A stretch of DNA of 64,000 bases, from NCBI GenBank assembly GCA_028571685.1, contig CM053148.1:91968001-92032000 (forward strand), given 5' to 3'. A program made the position numbers and the translations under genes. The first letter of the stretch is position 1. Every line of letters begins with the position of its first letter. Below are positions 1 to 11,038 of the stretch, in pieces. The notes under the pieces are model-generated. The model did no database searches and had not been told where the DNA came from. It worked only from the letters and a program-made list of their open reading frames with translations. Source of the stretch: Heterohyrax brucei (taxonomy: Eukaryota; Chordata; Mammalia; Hyracoidea; Procaviidae).

Positions 1-150
1 CAGGAAGAAAGATCTGGTGATCTGCTTCGGAGAAATTAACTAATAAAAACCCTATGAATCACAATAGATGAATGATTGGCAGGGGTTCCTTCTGTTGAGC
101 AAAGATTGCCACAAGTTGGAAGCCTGCTTGATGGTGGCAGACAGTGTCAA
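1..150 (+). repeat. tRNA/RTE-type SINE, 3' tail only
   Basis: The start matches the body of the tRNA-Gly/RTE SINE seen more completely at 36603-36878 (AGATCTGGTGATCTGCTTC, then a form of AAAACCCTATGAATCACAA). It runs on into a degraded RTE-like 3' end. The 5' tRNA head lies left of the window. Confidence 0.6.
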
Positions 151-429
151 CACTTATGTCCAAAGCTGAGCAAACTTACTCTCAGAAAATATTCTACTTT
201 CAGAGAGCTAAAGTTATCTATACATTGAATTTAATAATAACCATTATAAACTTAAAAACTGGCAAATCAATCTTGACCAAATTACTATCAACTAATACAT
301 TTTTGTAGGAGAAATGATAAATAATACTCTCCTAGCTTAAGATAGCAAAAATTAATAGTTTTTGAGACTAGAAGTCCAAACTTGAAGTGTCATTAGAATG
401 TCTCTTTTCTGTAGGTTCTAGGGAAGGAC

Positions 430-592
430 CATCCCTTGCTTGTTCCTTGTTCCTGGGGTTTATCAGCAGTCTTTGGTTCTCTTTGCGTGACGATGCGTCA
501 CTCCAGTCTCTGCCCTTGTCTTGACATGACTTTCTGTCCTGCACGTCTATGTCTTTTCCCCTGTCCTAATAAGAACACCAGTCATATTCAAA
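430..592 (-). repeat. MaLR-like LTR fragment
   Basis: Read on the minus strand this resembles the middle of mammalian MaLR-type LTRs: the block ending AATAAGAACACCAGTCAT, followed by CAGTCTCTGCC-like and CTTGCTTGTTCCT-like blocks. Both ends are missing. It is more diverged than the LTRs at 773, 4857 and 28124, so probably an older family. Confidence 0.4.
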
Positions 593-604
593 TCAAAACC
601 CCTA

Positions 605-742
605 AAAACCAGCTACCACTGAGATGAGACTAACTCATCGAGCCCCCGTAGGATTGAGTAGAACTGTCCCCTAGAATTTCCAAGTAACAGCTGGTGGATT
701 TGAACTATCAACTTTTTGTTTAGCAGCCTGAGCTCTTAATAA
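605..742 (-). repeat. AfroSINE, short form
   Basis: A tRNA-derived SINE in reverse. It contains the TAGAACTGTCCCCTAGAATT core, the box-B-like GGATTTGAACTATCAACT and the GTTTAGCAGCCTGAGCTCTTAA tRNA part. The middle segment of the long AfroSINE is absent. Confidence 0.85.
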
Positions 743-772
743 GTTGATTTCATCTTAACTTGATTACACCGA

Positions 773-1329
773 TGTTTCAGTCATCTGGTGCTTCTCTAAC
801 AGAAATAGCCCAAAGTAGATGGCTTTAGCAAAGAAAAGTTTCTTTTTACACAGACCAGTAGGTTACAAGTCTGAATTCAGGGTCTCTCCTCCAAGGGAAG
901 GGCTTTCCCTCTGTCCAGTCTGGAGGAAGTGGCTTGTTTTTCCCCAGTCTTTTGTCAGGGAGAATCTTGGCACCAAAATCTCAAGTCTGAATGACACGCT
1001 GTATGCTTTCTTAATGGTGTGATGTTCCCAACTCTCCGCTTTGTTCTCTTCCCTTTTATCTCTTGTAGGATAAAAGGATAAAAAGTGCTGTACAAGCCAC
1101 ACGCCAGGGGAACTCCCTTTACAGTGGAGCAGAGAGGCCACCTGAGAAAAGGATTTATAATCCCACCCTAATCCTCTCTAACATAATCCACTCTGTTAAC
1201 TGCAGGCAGAGATTAGGATTTACAGCATAAGAAAATCATAAAACAGAGGACAATCACAGAGTACAGGGAATCCTGGCCCAGCCAAATAACTACACATGTG
1301 TTTGGGAGGATGCAATTCAATTCATGACA
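773..1329 (-). mobile_element. MaLR-like solo LTR
   Basis: This is a reverse-strand relative of the LTRs at 4857-5401, 28124-28870 and 57135-57659. Its minus-strand 5' end (near 1329) begins TGTCATGAATTGAATTGCAT, the typical MaLR/ERVL LTR start. The other end reads as GATGACTGAAACA, a decayed form of the usual LTR end. Middle blocks in common with the other copies include the CCCACCCTAATCCTCT stretch and the GATAAAAGG box. No internal retroviral sequence lies beside it. A 5-bp target duplication is not convincing (ACCGA left, ACAGG right). Confidence 0.7.
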
Positions 1330-1532
1330 ACAGGTCAAGACGCTATTTCTAAATATTGTCACATTTACAGGAAACAACGGTTAAGAATTTAACACATATT
1401 TTAGGGTACAGAATGTAACCTATGTAGTATATGTTGTAGAAGACTTCTTATTTTATGATTCCTGACTGTTACAAATAGTGGCTGTTTTTCATCAAAAAAT
1501 CAAATGTGTTTTGCCTAATGTGGTCAAGTATG

Positions 1533-1623
1533 AGGAGCCCTGATGGTACAGTGGCTAAGAGCCATAGCTGCTGATCCAAAAGTCAGCAGTTCAAATCCAT
1601 TAGCCACAACCAGGCGAGGCAGA
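1533..1623 (+). repeat. AfroSINE, 3'-truncated
   Basis: The tRNA-derived head is clear (GAGCCCTGATGGTACAGTGG, a box A with CTAAGAGCC, then CAGCAGTTCAAATCCA as box B), but the tail stops after about 90 bases. Confidence 0.8.
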
Positions 1624-2473
1624 CACTTCTGAAAAATAAATTAAGAGAAAATGGAAAATTTGTGGGGTTCAATTTCAATTTTTGACTTACGAAAATGTTA
1701 ATATTTAGGATGTATTTGATGACAAAGCTTGACCTTACATTTTTATATACTTATTGAATAGCTTGTTAATAAACTGTTTTGTGTATCTTTATGGGTTATA
1801 AGGTGCTTACCCAAACTGATAATCATGACAAAACTAGCATTTTTCTGGACTTATATATTATTCTCTTGGTTGATGTTTCAAAGGTATTTTGGGAAGTCGG
1901 ATGTCTAGAAGAACATCCACTGGATAAAAAACCATGGGTCACGTCAGTGATGCTATCACAAGATTGATGTATTTCACTGAGTAACTGTACTTTAGAAATC
2001 ACCGAAAATTGAAAAGATATGGTAAAATGTACTTGATTAATCATTCTGATTGATATGCACACATTCGCTCACTCTTCAATTCATATTCAAAAGATTTTGC
2101 CAAAGCCAGCCAATTTTAGACAATCAAATTGTATATACAAAAAAGACAAAAAATTAGATAGGATACCTGATAAGATGTGAGATTGGGAAAAACAAAAACC
2201 TTGAGAAAATGGAGAGAACATGGAAAGGTCCTGAATATCTTGGCAGAAAACTCCTGCTAATCAGTTAGATATAGGAGCAAAATACATATATTTTCAGAAA
2301 TGCAAGGTCTTAAAATTGTATCCTGCACATTTCTTTTCTCAAGAAAATGTACTCTGTCATCAATGATGAATTACAATAATAAAACAAGAATTATAAGGCC
2401 CAGGAACAGAATTTAGGAATGTAACATAAGACTAAGAGATGTGTAATTCCCACTGTAATTGTAACCAAATCAT
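1624..2473. other. Non-repetitive AT-rich DNA
   Basis: I see no gene or recognisable repeat. Open frames here are short and show no family resemblance. Confidence 0.5.
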
Positions 2474-2630
2474 CAAACCCACTGCCACAAAGTCGATTCG
2501 GCCTTGTAAGGACCCTATAGGACTGAGTAGAACCTCTCTATAGAGTTTCCAAGGAGCACCTGTTGGATTCAAACTGCCGACCTCTCGGTTAGCATCTGTA
2601 GCACTTCACCACTATGTCACCAGAGTTTCT
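2474..2630 (-). repeat. AfroSINE, short form, full length
   Basis: Reverse-strand copy running from AAACCCACTGCCACAAAG (SINE 3' end) through the box-B region GGATTCAAACTGCCGACC to the head ACCAGAGTTTC. The middle segment of the long type is missing. Confidence 0.9.
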
Positions 2631-4856
2631 ATTGTAGTTGTAATGGCACATCCAGATGGATACCCGTCAAACACAACAAGCCATTGCGGCTCACCATTCA
2701 ATGTCAGGTAAGAATCAGTGACAATGAGGGAGAATTTGTCAACAATACTGAGGTTTTATTTTTTTTATTTTTTAAATAATTTTGTTTCTTCATTGGTCAT
2801 AGCGTTAAATAAAACTAAGCTTGTAAACAAATCAGTCAGTTATTAAAGCTAGAACAATAAGCAAAAATGTGTATCAGAAAGTGAATTGGCTATGAGTATT
2901 AGTTAGATGGCCGTAAAACTAATTCAAACAAAGATCTACAGTATAATCCTTTTTGTATAATGGACAAAGCAGATGTGTGTGTGTATTTAGGTAAGTGACC
3001 ATTTTTGTGTGTGTTCATGTGTGTCCATGTATCGGAGATGATACAAGTGACCTGATTCTCAGCTTCAGAAGTCCATAGTTAATGCCTAAATTGCAAAAAT
3101 AAAAAATAAAAAATAAAAAAATAAGTAGTTGTGTTTTATTTATTTTAAAATACTTGCATAAACATCAGTAATCATGCTATTTAAAATTATTGGCTGAGTA
3201 CAAGAAGAAAAAGATAAAAATCAAGGTAAGTCTTTGCTTTTGGAAGTTATGAGTTGATAGACTCATTTAGTATGGGGAAGAGAAATGATCTTTTTTGCTT
3301 GTTTATTTTGTCTCACTTTGTTTTATCATGTGCAGGCTAAATCTACAAAAAACCCACTTGGGTTACACCCAGTTCATAAAATCTTGTTTCGCCTATGTGT
3401 CAGGCTCTTGGTAACTTGTTTTGGCACCAACCAACCACAGCAACAGTCTCTGAGATGGCACCACCAGAATGGAGCTTACCCAAATAAATAAAACAGGACA
3501 CAATCCAGTAACTCTTTACATGTGTAACTCCCATTCTGCTGTCCTGTTTACCCTGGACATAAGACTCTATGGGATATCTGTAGCTCCCTCATCTCCACCA
3601 CAGTGAAAGGACAATGAAGAAACTTATTGACAAATGAAAGTCAGAGACACAGAAACAAGCTCTTCTCCCTTCCACAGCAGTATTGTCAAGAGACAAAGTG
3701 AGACACACTATGCCTTAGGAAAATAATGACCTAACTATATACAAAGTTGGCTGTAGCCACCTTGATAACACATGCTTTTATTTCCTCTGATGTTCTCTGC
3801 ATCGTGGACATACATGTCTTCTCTCTCTGGCCTCCTTTGGACTGCACTTCAGAGTAAAGTTGTACAAGATGAGCTCGTGCTTCAAGCTCTGCTTTCTGAG
3901 GAGCCCAGGAGACAAGAGTTGGTACCAGGAATAGACTGAGGATGAAATGCAGCAGGCGTTCCCTTCAGAAGTATTAGTGATTTTACTCTTTATTGCTCAG
4001 AATGAGGGACAAGTGAATGCAGAGATATTTAGTAGGTGAGACTGTGGCACTTGAATGGTAACTGTAAAAGTTAAGAGTAAGTAGCCTTCTGTTAATGACA
4101 GTAGAAGGCTTGCAAAAAAATGATTGTAAGTCTAGGTCAGCCAACTGAAAGTTGAAGGTATGTTGTAATACTGTAAAAGCAAAGAGCTTCTACAATGGCT
4201 TTTAAGTATTAAGTAGGTTGTCATCTCTTACTGGCTTGGGCAAATTTCATTGAAAATTAAGTCACAGATCTAACTGTAAATGAAACAAAGCTCACACTTA
4301 AAATTAATAGCCAGTCTTCGTCAAGTTCTGTTACAGTCAGCCTCTGATAAATTAATATATTGAACCTCATATCTGTTAATAAAAGTGAGAAAACTACACC
4401 TGGGGATCGTGATCTATCTTTCCCTGAACTTTCTGGGCCAGAATAAATAATGCTTGCCCACATCATCAGATCTCGTGCTTAAAGATGTACACTGACTTCA
4501 CTTGGAGCAAGTTCCCTGCAGGGTTGTCCTTGCTACCCCCCAGGTTATCCATACTCCCCGCTACTGCCTCCTCCTGGCCATTAGTCTGAATGATTTCTCA
4601 GAAGAGTTTGGATGGGAAAACATGATTTATTCATCAAGAAGAAATTGTTCACTTATCAAATGAAATGCAGAGCCTTAGAGTACATCCTCCAGAAACAGAA
4701 AGAAAATGTGAGTGCATTAGAATACAGGAAGAAAATTCAGATGGAAAACAGAACTGGACTGTAGAGAATTTTTTGAAATCTCCAAGATTGTTGCACAAGA
4801 TTCTATGTACTGAAAAGAAAACTGGACCCCATCCTAGTAGTCTTCTGGATTGTTGT
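2631..4856. other. Mostly unidentified DNA
   Basis: No recognisable gene. It contains an AAAAT-type simple repeat at 3094-3124 and otherwise reads as unique or very old sequence. A weak splice-like configuration at 2638-2707 is discussed among the rejected items. Confidence 0.45.
3094..3124. repeat. (AAAAAT)n simple repeat
   Basis: Four tandem A-rich units with single T interruptions. It could be a decayed poly(A) tail, but I cannot name a parent element. Confidence 0.8.
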
Positions 4857-5401
4857 TGTCATGGATTACTTTGGGCCCCTCCACTGAAAATGTGTGCAGC
4901 AATTTGTCTGGGCCGGTGATTCCCAGTGTTGTGTGATTACCCTCCACATTGCAATTTTCTGGTATTGTAAATCCTGATTTCTGCCTGTGGGTAATAGATA
5001 GGATTATGTTAAAAGAGGATTAGGGTGGGAGCGCAATGCACTTACAAACAGAGTTTCCCTGGAGTGTGGCTTGCACTAAGTTTTATCTTTTCATCCTACG
5101 AGAGGTAAAAGGAAACAGAAGCAAGTAGAGAGTTGGGAACCTCACACCATCAAGAAAAGCAGCACTGGGGGGAGAGTATGTCCTTCAGACCTGAGGTTCC
5201 TGTGCCAAGATGCTCCCTGACCAAAGACTGATGCAACACAAGGACCTTCCTCCAGAGTCAACAAAGAAGGAAGCCTTCACCTGGAGTGGAGACCTTGAAT
5301 TTGGACTTGTAACCTGCAGGATTGTATAAGAATAAACTTTTCTTTGCTGAAGCCATCCACTCGTGGTATTTCTGTTAGAACAGTACCAGATGACTAAGAC
5401 A
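4857..5401 (+). mobile_element. MaLR-like solo LTR with 5-bp target duplication
   Basis: A 545-bp LTR starting TGTCATGGATTAC and ending CCAGATGACTAAGACA. Both ends fit the TGT...ACA pattern of ERVL-MaLR LTRs. The direct repeat GTTGT lies on each side (4852-4856 and 5402-5406), the 5-bp duplication expected for this superfamily. Inside are a GATAGGATTATG block, a purine-rich middle, and a likely polyadenylation signal region (AGAATAAACTTTTC near 5327-5342). There is no internal retroviral sequence, so it is a solo LTR. Confidence 0.8.
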
Positions 5402-6035
5402 GTTGTCTTCATGATGCTCTCGCATTAGTGACTAAAAAATGACAGAACCACTTTAGACACACTGAAATAGGAATAAACTTCATTACAGTGTTAAGATAGG
5501 GATAAACCTTGGGGTGAAGGAGAATTCCTATGAAGACTCAGAGTTACATTGTATCAATGAAAAATTTATGACTCCAGTTGTCTAGGAGTCTTTCTTTTTT
5601 TTAGCCCTCCTAATCTCTTACCACCTAGGCACAGAACCGAGTAAGCAGTATAATGAGTTCTGGAATACTCTTGTGAACATTGTATTGGTTGACATAGAAG
5701 GCTGGCAGCTTTGCTGAGGGATCTAGAGGAAAAGTGGAATCTGCAACAGACTGACAGTGTTTGCAAGCTGTGCTGCCACTTGGGTCATGTGGCCGCACAT
5801 ATCTGATGGTGCCAGAAGTATCTGTCATATGGGAGGATGCTTTGCTCCAAAAAACTTCAGTAGAAAAATTATTGTACAAATCTGGAGCGGGACTACGTGT
5901 TCTATAGCCAAGAATTGCTCACCAATTCTAAAACAGCTCCTTACATTGCTACATGATTTAACAGTGAGCACATAAATACAAGATACCAAGTGAAAATGCA
6001 ATTATATTAGATCTTCATGATTTGAGTATTATCAT
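5402..6035. other. Unidentified region
   Basis: The stretch around 5680-5960 has fairly balanced base composition and several short open frames on both strands, but I cannot assign it. An old ERVL-type internal fragment is possible and unproven. Confidence 0.35.
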
Positions 6036-6330
6036 TCTTGGGTGCTATTGAATCAGCTCTGATACACAGTCACCCTATGTGCATCAGAAGGAAACACCGC
6101 CCCACCGTGTGCCATCCGCACAGTCGGCGCTATGTTCGAGCCCAGCATTTCAGCCGCTATGTCAATCCTTCTCACTGAGGTTCTTTCTGGTTTTCACTCC
6201 CCTTTGCTTCACCACACATAATGTCCTGTCCTTCTCTGGGCTCAAGTGCTTCCTCGTAAGTTGTCCCAAGTGTGTCAGACAAGTGTTGCCATCATTGTTT
6301 CTAAGAGCAGCCATCCCACTTCTCTCTAGG
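6036..6330 (-). mobile_element. RTE/BovB-type LINE, 3' portion
   Basis: Read in reverse, this is the 3' end of the RTE-type LINE that recurs at 8650, 29477, 53040 and 53745. It includes the stretch for the end of the reverse-transcriptase ORF (TCACTGAGGTTCTTTCTGG, then TTCACCACACATAATGTC). It ends near CTAAGAGCA, where the second part (6905-7885) resumes, so the two are probably one element split by SINE insertions. Confidence 0.7.
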
Positions 6331-6507
6331 ACCCTAGGTTAAGTGACAAGTGAGATGGACTCAGCCCTTCTTCATCCACTGTCAGTGTAGCCTTTTCCTG
6401 ATGGCCAGCCTTCTGTGACTGGGTCTTCAAGAGTTAAGATTCTGTCTTTATTATTGTCTTTGTGGTCCTCTAAATTAGCCACCCAAAACTAAGCCAGTGT
6501 CACTGCC

Positions 6508-6672
6508 ACTATAAAAGAAACCTACTGCCATCAGGTGAGGTCTGACTCATAGTGACCCTAGAGGTCATAGTAGATCTGCCCCGTAGAGTTTCCAAGGAGC
6601 GCCTGGTGGATTTGAAGTGCTGACCTCTTGGTTAGTAGATGTAGCACTTAATTCGGTACACTGACAGGGCTT
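6508..6672 (-). repeat. AfroSINE, short form
   Basis: Reverse copy with CTACTGCCATCAGGTGAGG (3' end), AGAGTTTCCAAGGAGCGCCT and the tRNA part GACCTCTTGGTTAGTAG. It lies between the two halves of the RTE LINE. Confidence 0.88.
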
Positions 6673-6723
6673 CCCCTATATGGGTTTGTAAATTTTCTGC
6701 AATGGCTCACAAGACTATTACCC

Positions 6724-6890
6724 AAGGAGCCCTGGTCACACAGTGGTTAAGTGGTCAGCTGTTAACCAAAAAGTCCACAGTTGGAACATAGTAATTTCTC
6801 CATAGGAGAAAGATGTGGCAGTCTGCCTCTTTAAAGATTTGCAGTCTTAGAAACCCTGTTGGATTAGTTCTAGTTTGGAGCCATTGCCAT
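6724..6890 (+). repeat. AfroSINE, long form
   Basis: The head GGAGCCCTGGTCACACAGTG is followed by the middle segment GGAGAAAGATGTGGCAGTCT, which most copies in this window lack. This is the undeleted AfroSINE form. It lies in the interruption of the RTE LINE. Confidence 0.85.
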
Positions 6891-6904
6891 CAAGTTAATT
6901 TCAA

Positions 6905-7885
6905 CACTTTGCTTTCAAGGAGCTCTCTGGCTGAATTTCTTCCAAGACGGATTTGTTCATTGTTCTAACAGTCCATGGTAGAGTCAACATTCTTTGCCAA
7001 CACCGTAATTCAAAAGAGTCTTCGTCATTGCCCAGCTTTTACAAACACATGAGGTGATGGAAAATACCACAGCTTGAGTCAGGTGCACCTTAGTCTTCAA
7101 GGTGACATCTTCAGGTTTCGACACTTAAATGAAGTATTTTGCAGCAGATTTTCCCAATTCAGTATGCTGTTTGATTTTCTCCCTGTTGCTTCCATGGTTG
7201 TTGACTGTGGATTCAAGAAAAATAAAATCCTTGACAACATCAAGCTTTCCTTCAGTTATCATGATTGCATGTTGGCCCATTTGTGAGGATTTTTATTTTT
7301 TATTTTTTATGTTGAGATATAATCCACACTCTAGGGTCTAATTTTTTTTATCTTCATCAGTAAGCTCTTTAGGTTCCCTTCCAGCAAGTAAGGCTGTGTT
7401 ACCTGTGTGGCAGAAATTGTTAATGACTCTTCCTCTAATATCGATGCCTTGTTCTTTTTCATATGCCTCTGTTTCTTGGAATATTTGTTCAGTGTACAGA
7501 CTAAGTATGGTGAAAGGATGTAATCCTGAGACACAATTTTCTTGGTTTTAGACAGCACAGTGTCCTTAGCAATATTGAAACAATTGCCTCTTGGTCTGTA
7601 TAGTTTCCTTGTGAGCACAATTAAATGTTCTGAAATTCTCACTCTTTACAATGTTATCCACCGTTTGTCACGATCCACAATAAAATGCTTTTGCATAGTC
7701 AGTAAAACACAGGTAAACTTATTTTACTTTGAGTATTCACTGCTTGCAATCAAGATCCATCTGACATCCATAATGATATCCATCATTCCATTTTCCCTTC
7801 TGAACCTAGTTTGAATTTCTGGCAGTGCCTTGTCTACTGTACTGCTGTAATTTCTTTTGAATTATCTTCAGCAAAATTTTACTTG
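6905..7885 (-). mobile_element. RTE/BovB-type LINE, reverse-transcriptase part
   Basis: About 980 bp of the RT-encoding part in reverse orientation. Landmarks are the blocks for the RT core around 7380-7560 and the C-terminal part at 6910-7100. On the minus strand at about 7385-7425 the residues read GRVINNFCHTGNTALLA. The RTE family has a Y-A-D-D catalytic box at the HTGN position, so the active site is destroyed. Several frameshifts and stops are also present. It appears to continue the piece at 6036-6330. The 5' end with the endonuclease is missing. Confidence 0.75.
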
Positions 7886-7886
7886 T

Positions 7887-7918
7887 GTCGGATCCGACTC
7901 GACGGCACTTGGCTTGGC
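7887..7918 (+). repeat. Ultra-short SINE 3' end with palindrome
   Basis: Thirty-two bases (GTCGGATCCGACTCGACGGC, then ACTTGGCTTGGC) match only the 3' end of an AfroSINE variant. It starts at the palindrome GAGTCGGATCCGACTC found whole at 50889-50904. There is no poly(A) tail. The near-identical piece at 38568-38602 starts at the same base. Confidence 0.65.
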
Positions 7919-8649
7919 ATGATGTTATTGATATATTTTTTTGAAAACTTCTGAATTCAGTTGGATTACTTTTCATGGAAATGAGTACAAATATGGATCT
8001 CTTCTAGTTGATGTGGTCAGGACACTGTCTTCTATGATTGGTTTTTAAAAGAATTTTCCTACCTGCAAAGAGAAATATTACTTGGGTAGTAATTACAAGG
8101 TATACTCATTAGAATAACGCAGCAGGGATTTAGATGGAAATGGTCTTTGAAAACTTAAATGTCATTGTGAGTAGAGAAAGATTTGTATTCTCTGATCCTA
8201 AAGGTAAAAGAAGAGGAAGAGTCAGGTACCTTCCAGTTTTCACCATGAGCTGCTAGGTGTATGGTAACATTCTTCACCAAAATTCAGATCTGTATGAAAA
8301 ACAAGCAGGAAGGCAAGAAGAAGTTTCAGTCACCTCTCACCAGCTTTTCCCAAAAAGAATGCAGTAGTGCAAGACACTTAAGATGTTGAAAGAATTCTCC
8401 ATGCTATCAGTAGCAGAGAAGTTACAGATACAAATGTATTGACACAGAATAATATTGATGGTAATTTGGCAACATGAGATAATTTTTTTCAAAAGTAAAT
8501 CTCCTTAAAAGACAGAGATCTGGAAATACATGAACTGTTAACAACATTTATGATTGGGTTGTACATGTTTTGCTTTATTCCTTGCTATCAAATGCTGCTA
8601 TTTCTTGTATACTTTCACACTGAAAAAGAAATTAAGATAGAATAACTCA
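7919..8649. other. Unidentified DNA
   Basis: I see no gene and no repeat I can name. Confidence 0.45.
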
Positions 8650-9195
8650 ACCGCTGTGTCAACCTATTTCACTGAGGGTCTTCCTGTTTTTCACTGGTAC
8701 CCTACTTTACCAAGCATGATGTCTTTCTCCAGTGTCTGGTCCCTCTTTAAAATGTATCTAAAGTATCTGAAACAAAGTCTCACCATATTCTATTCTAAGG
8801 AACATTCTGGCTATATTTCTTCTGAGATAGATTTTTTTCATTCTTTAGGCAATCCATTGTATACTCAATCTTCTCTGCCAACTTCATAATTCAAAGGCAT
8901 TAATTCTTCATCAGTCTTCCTTGTTCATTGTCCAGAGTTAATATGCATCCAAAAATACCAAACCCACTGGAATCGAGTTGATTCTGACTCATGGGGACCC
9001 ACTAGGCAGAGTTAGAACTGCTGCACAGAGTTTCCAAGGAGTGCCTGCCAGATTTGAACTCCCAACCTTCTAGTTAGCAACCATAGTACCTAACCACCAT
9101 GCTACCAGGTTTTCCTTAACATGCATAAGAAGTTATTAAAAATGCCTGGCTTGGTCCAGTGCTCCTTAGTCCTCAAAGTAACATGACTTTTTAAA
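8650..9195 (-). mobile_element. RTE/BovB-type LINE fragment interrupted by a SINE
   Basis: Two collinear pieces (8650-8949 and 9116-9195) match the same part of the RTE LINE as 6036-7100. The first contains ACCAAGCATGATGTCTTTC and the second CCTTAGTCCTCAAAGTAACA. An AfroSINE inserted between them. Heavily mutated; no open frame survives. Confidence 0.75.
8950..9114 (-). repeat. AfroSINE, short form, inside an RTE LINE
   Basis: Full reverse copy from CCAAACCCACTGGAATCGAG to ACCAGGTTTTCC. The flanks look like a diverged target duplication: TTAATATGCAT at 8939-8949 and TTAACATGCAT at 9116-9126. This shows the SINE is younger than the LINE. Confidence 0.88.
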
Positions 9196-10092
9196 ACAAT
9201 GCATACATATAAAAGTATGTATAATAAATACCCTACTAATAACACCAAAATATTATCTCTGATATTACAATTAGCAATGGGCACAATTACATTTGATACT
9301 ACAATAGCAATATATTTTCAATATTTTTAATTTTTTGTAAATGCGTATTACTTTTCTAACAATTTTTAAAACCACTTAAATATATTTAAAAAGCTAATTT
9401 TCTAAAATAATTTTTTTCAAAAAAAAGTACCAAGTTTCATTGCCCTTACTAAGCATATGAAAAAGCTTAAGTGGTAAAATCTGATTCACACATGGAAAAC
9501 CATAGGCAATTTCTGATAGCAAAAAAAGAGGACTAAATTTGAGACTATCTTAAAGACAATTATTAAAATTCATTTCACAATCATGAAAATGCAGATTCAA
9601 ATAGCCATATATCATTGTTTTTGCCTCTTTGGTTGGTCATTTTTATATGCAAGTGACAAAGATTATTTATTTCTAAGGCAGTACTTTTTAATGGTGACTA
9701 ACAGTATGGTGAGATCCACCCTCTTACACAATTTTGGTGATAGAAAAATTGACAAAAATGTATTTGACAAGAAATTTGTGCATTAAGATTTAGAACACAA
9801 AAGTACTTTTACATTATTTGTGCAGTATTTACATTTCTTGAATTTTATCTTAGATACAAAACAAAACACCACAAACTGTAAAGTTGCTCAAAATTGTATT
9901 ATAATAGCAAGCAACAGGAAAGTATTTAAATAATCTAACCATTATTTTGAAAATTAAAAGTTTAAGTGGCTGTGAAAACCCCATAGAAAGGAATATTATA
10001 TGGATTTCTAAATAATATATTACAAATATTTTAAAATGGTATTAGAAAAACACATGATACTTGATGAAAAGAAATAAAAAAGCAAATATATC
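9196..10092. other. AT-rich unidentified DNA
   Basis: Very A/T-rich, with no recognisable gene or repeat. Confidence 0.5.
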
Positions 10093-10690
10093 ATTTTTTT
10101 AAATTTTTCTTTAGATGAAAGTTTACAGGCCAAGTTTCTCATTAGCTTCTCATTAATGAATTAATATTTATATTGCTTTTATGACATTTATTGTCATCTC
10201 CACCACATGTCAATAATCTTGCTTCTCTACCTTGGATGTCCTATTGCCATTCATCCAGATTTCCATTTTCTCTGCCTTCTTATCTGTGTCATGGGGAAGG
10301 TAAGCCCAATTTAGTCTCAAACACATGGTTGAGCAATATTTGTTATTTTTTATTAAAAAAAAAATACCAACTCATAACAACTCTATAGGATAGAGTAGAA
10401 CTGTCCCACAGAGTTTACAAAGAGAGCCGGGTGGATTTACGCTGCCTACCTTTTAGTTACCAGTTGTAGCCCTTAACCACCACACCACTAGTGTTTTGTT
10501 TCATAGGCCATCTAACTCTGTATGAAAGACGACCCTCAAGAGTGACTTCAGCGCTGAGTGAAAAGGGTGCCTGGGGGTGGTACTCTTAGGGTTTCTCCAG
10601 TTTCTGTCAGACCAACAAGTCTCTTTTGTGTGTGTGTGAGATTATAAAACACCATTTCTAGGTGAAGAGAAATGATGTCATATAACAAGA
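10093..10690 (-). mobile_element. L1 3' UTR fragment, split by a SINE
   Basis: Reverse-strand copy of an afrotherian L1 3' UTR. The T-rich end is followed by GATGAAAGTTTACAGG, then the pyrimidine-rich middle, and after the SINE the blocks CTCAAGAGTGACTTCAG and TTTCTGTCAGACCAACAAGT. The same UTR type is seen at 11039 and at the start of the L1 at 45969. No ORF2 sequence is attached. Confidence 0.6.
10354..10497 (-). repeat. AfroSINE, short form
   Basis: Reverse copy (ACTCTATAGGATAGAGTAG, then AGAGTTTACAAAGAGAGCC, then CACACCACTAGTGTTTTG) inserted into the L1 3' UTR. Confidence 0.85.
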
Positions 10691-11038
10691 GTGCATATTG
10701 CTTTGATGTAATTATTTATGATTTTTATTCTTATCAATATTTTGGGCTTTCTAAGAACTAGGTGCTTTTTTACCAAGAAAAAGTGTTTTCACAGTTGTTT
10801 TTTTTTCTCTCTCTCTTTGCCCTCTTTCAGGGTACATACATCTTATCAGAAAAGAACTACATTCAGCTTCAGTTAAGAGAAACTCTACTTCAACTGACTT
10901 GAACAATTTTTTAAGTATATCTGCACTTCTGTTATAATTTCTTAGCATTTCTCTAATATATTCTTATTTTCTAAATCATTTTTTATCACGCAACTGACTT
11001 ACCTACCCAGTGACAATGCAACTACATGCTTCCTTTCT

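Noticed and set aside
2638..2707. A 70-base segment open in one frame, followed by CAG|GTAAGAAT and preceded by ATTGTAG, resembling an exon.
   Set aside because: The acceptor has a poor pyrimidine tract made largely of a SINE end, the length is not a multiple of three, and the peptide is unrecognised. Much weaker than the segment at 24413.
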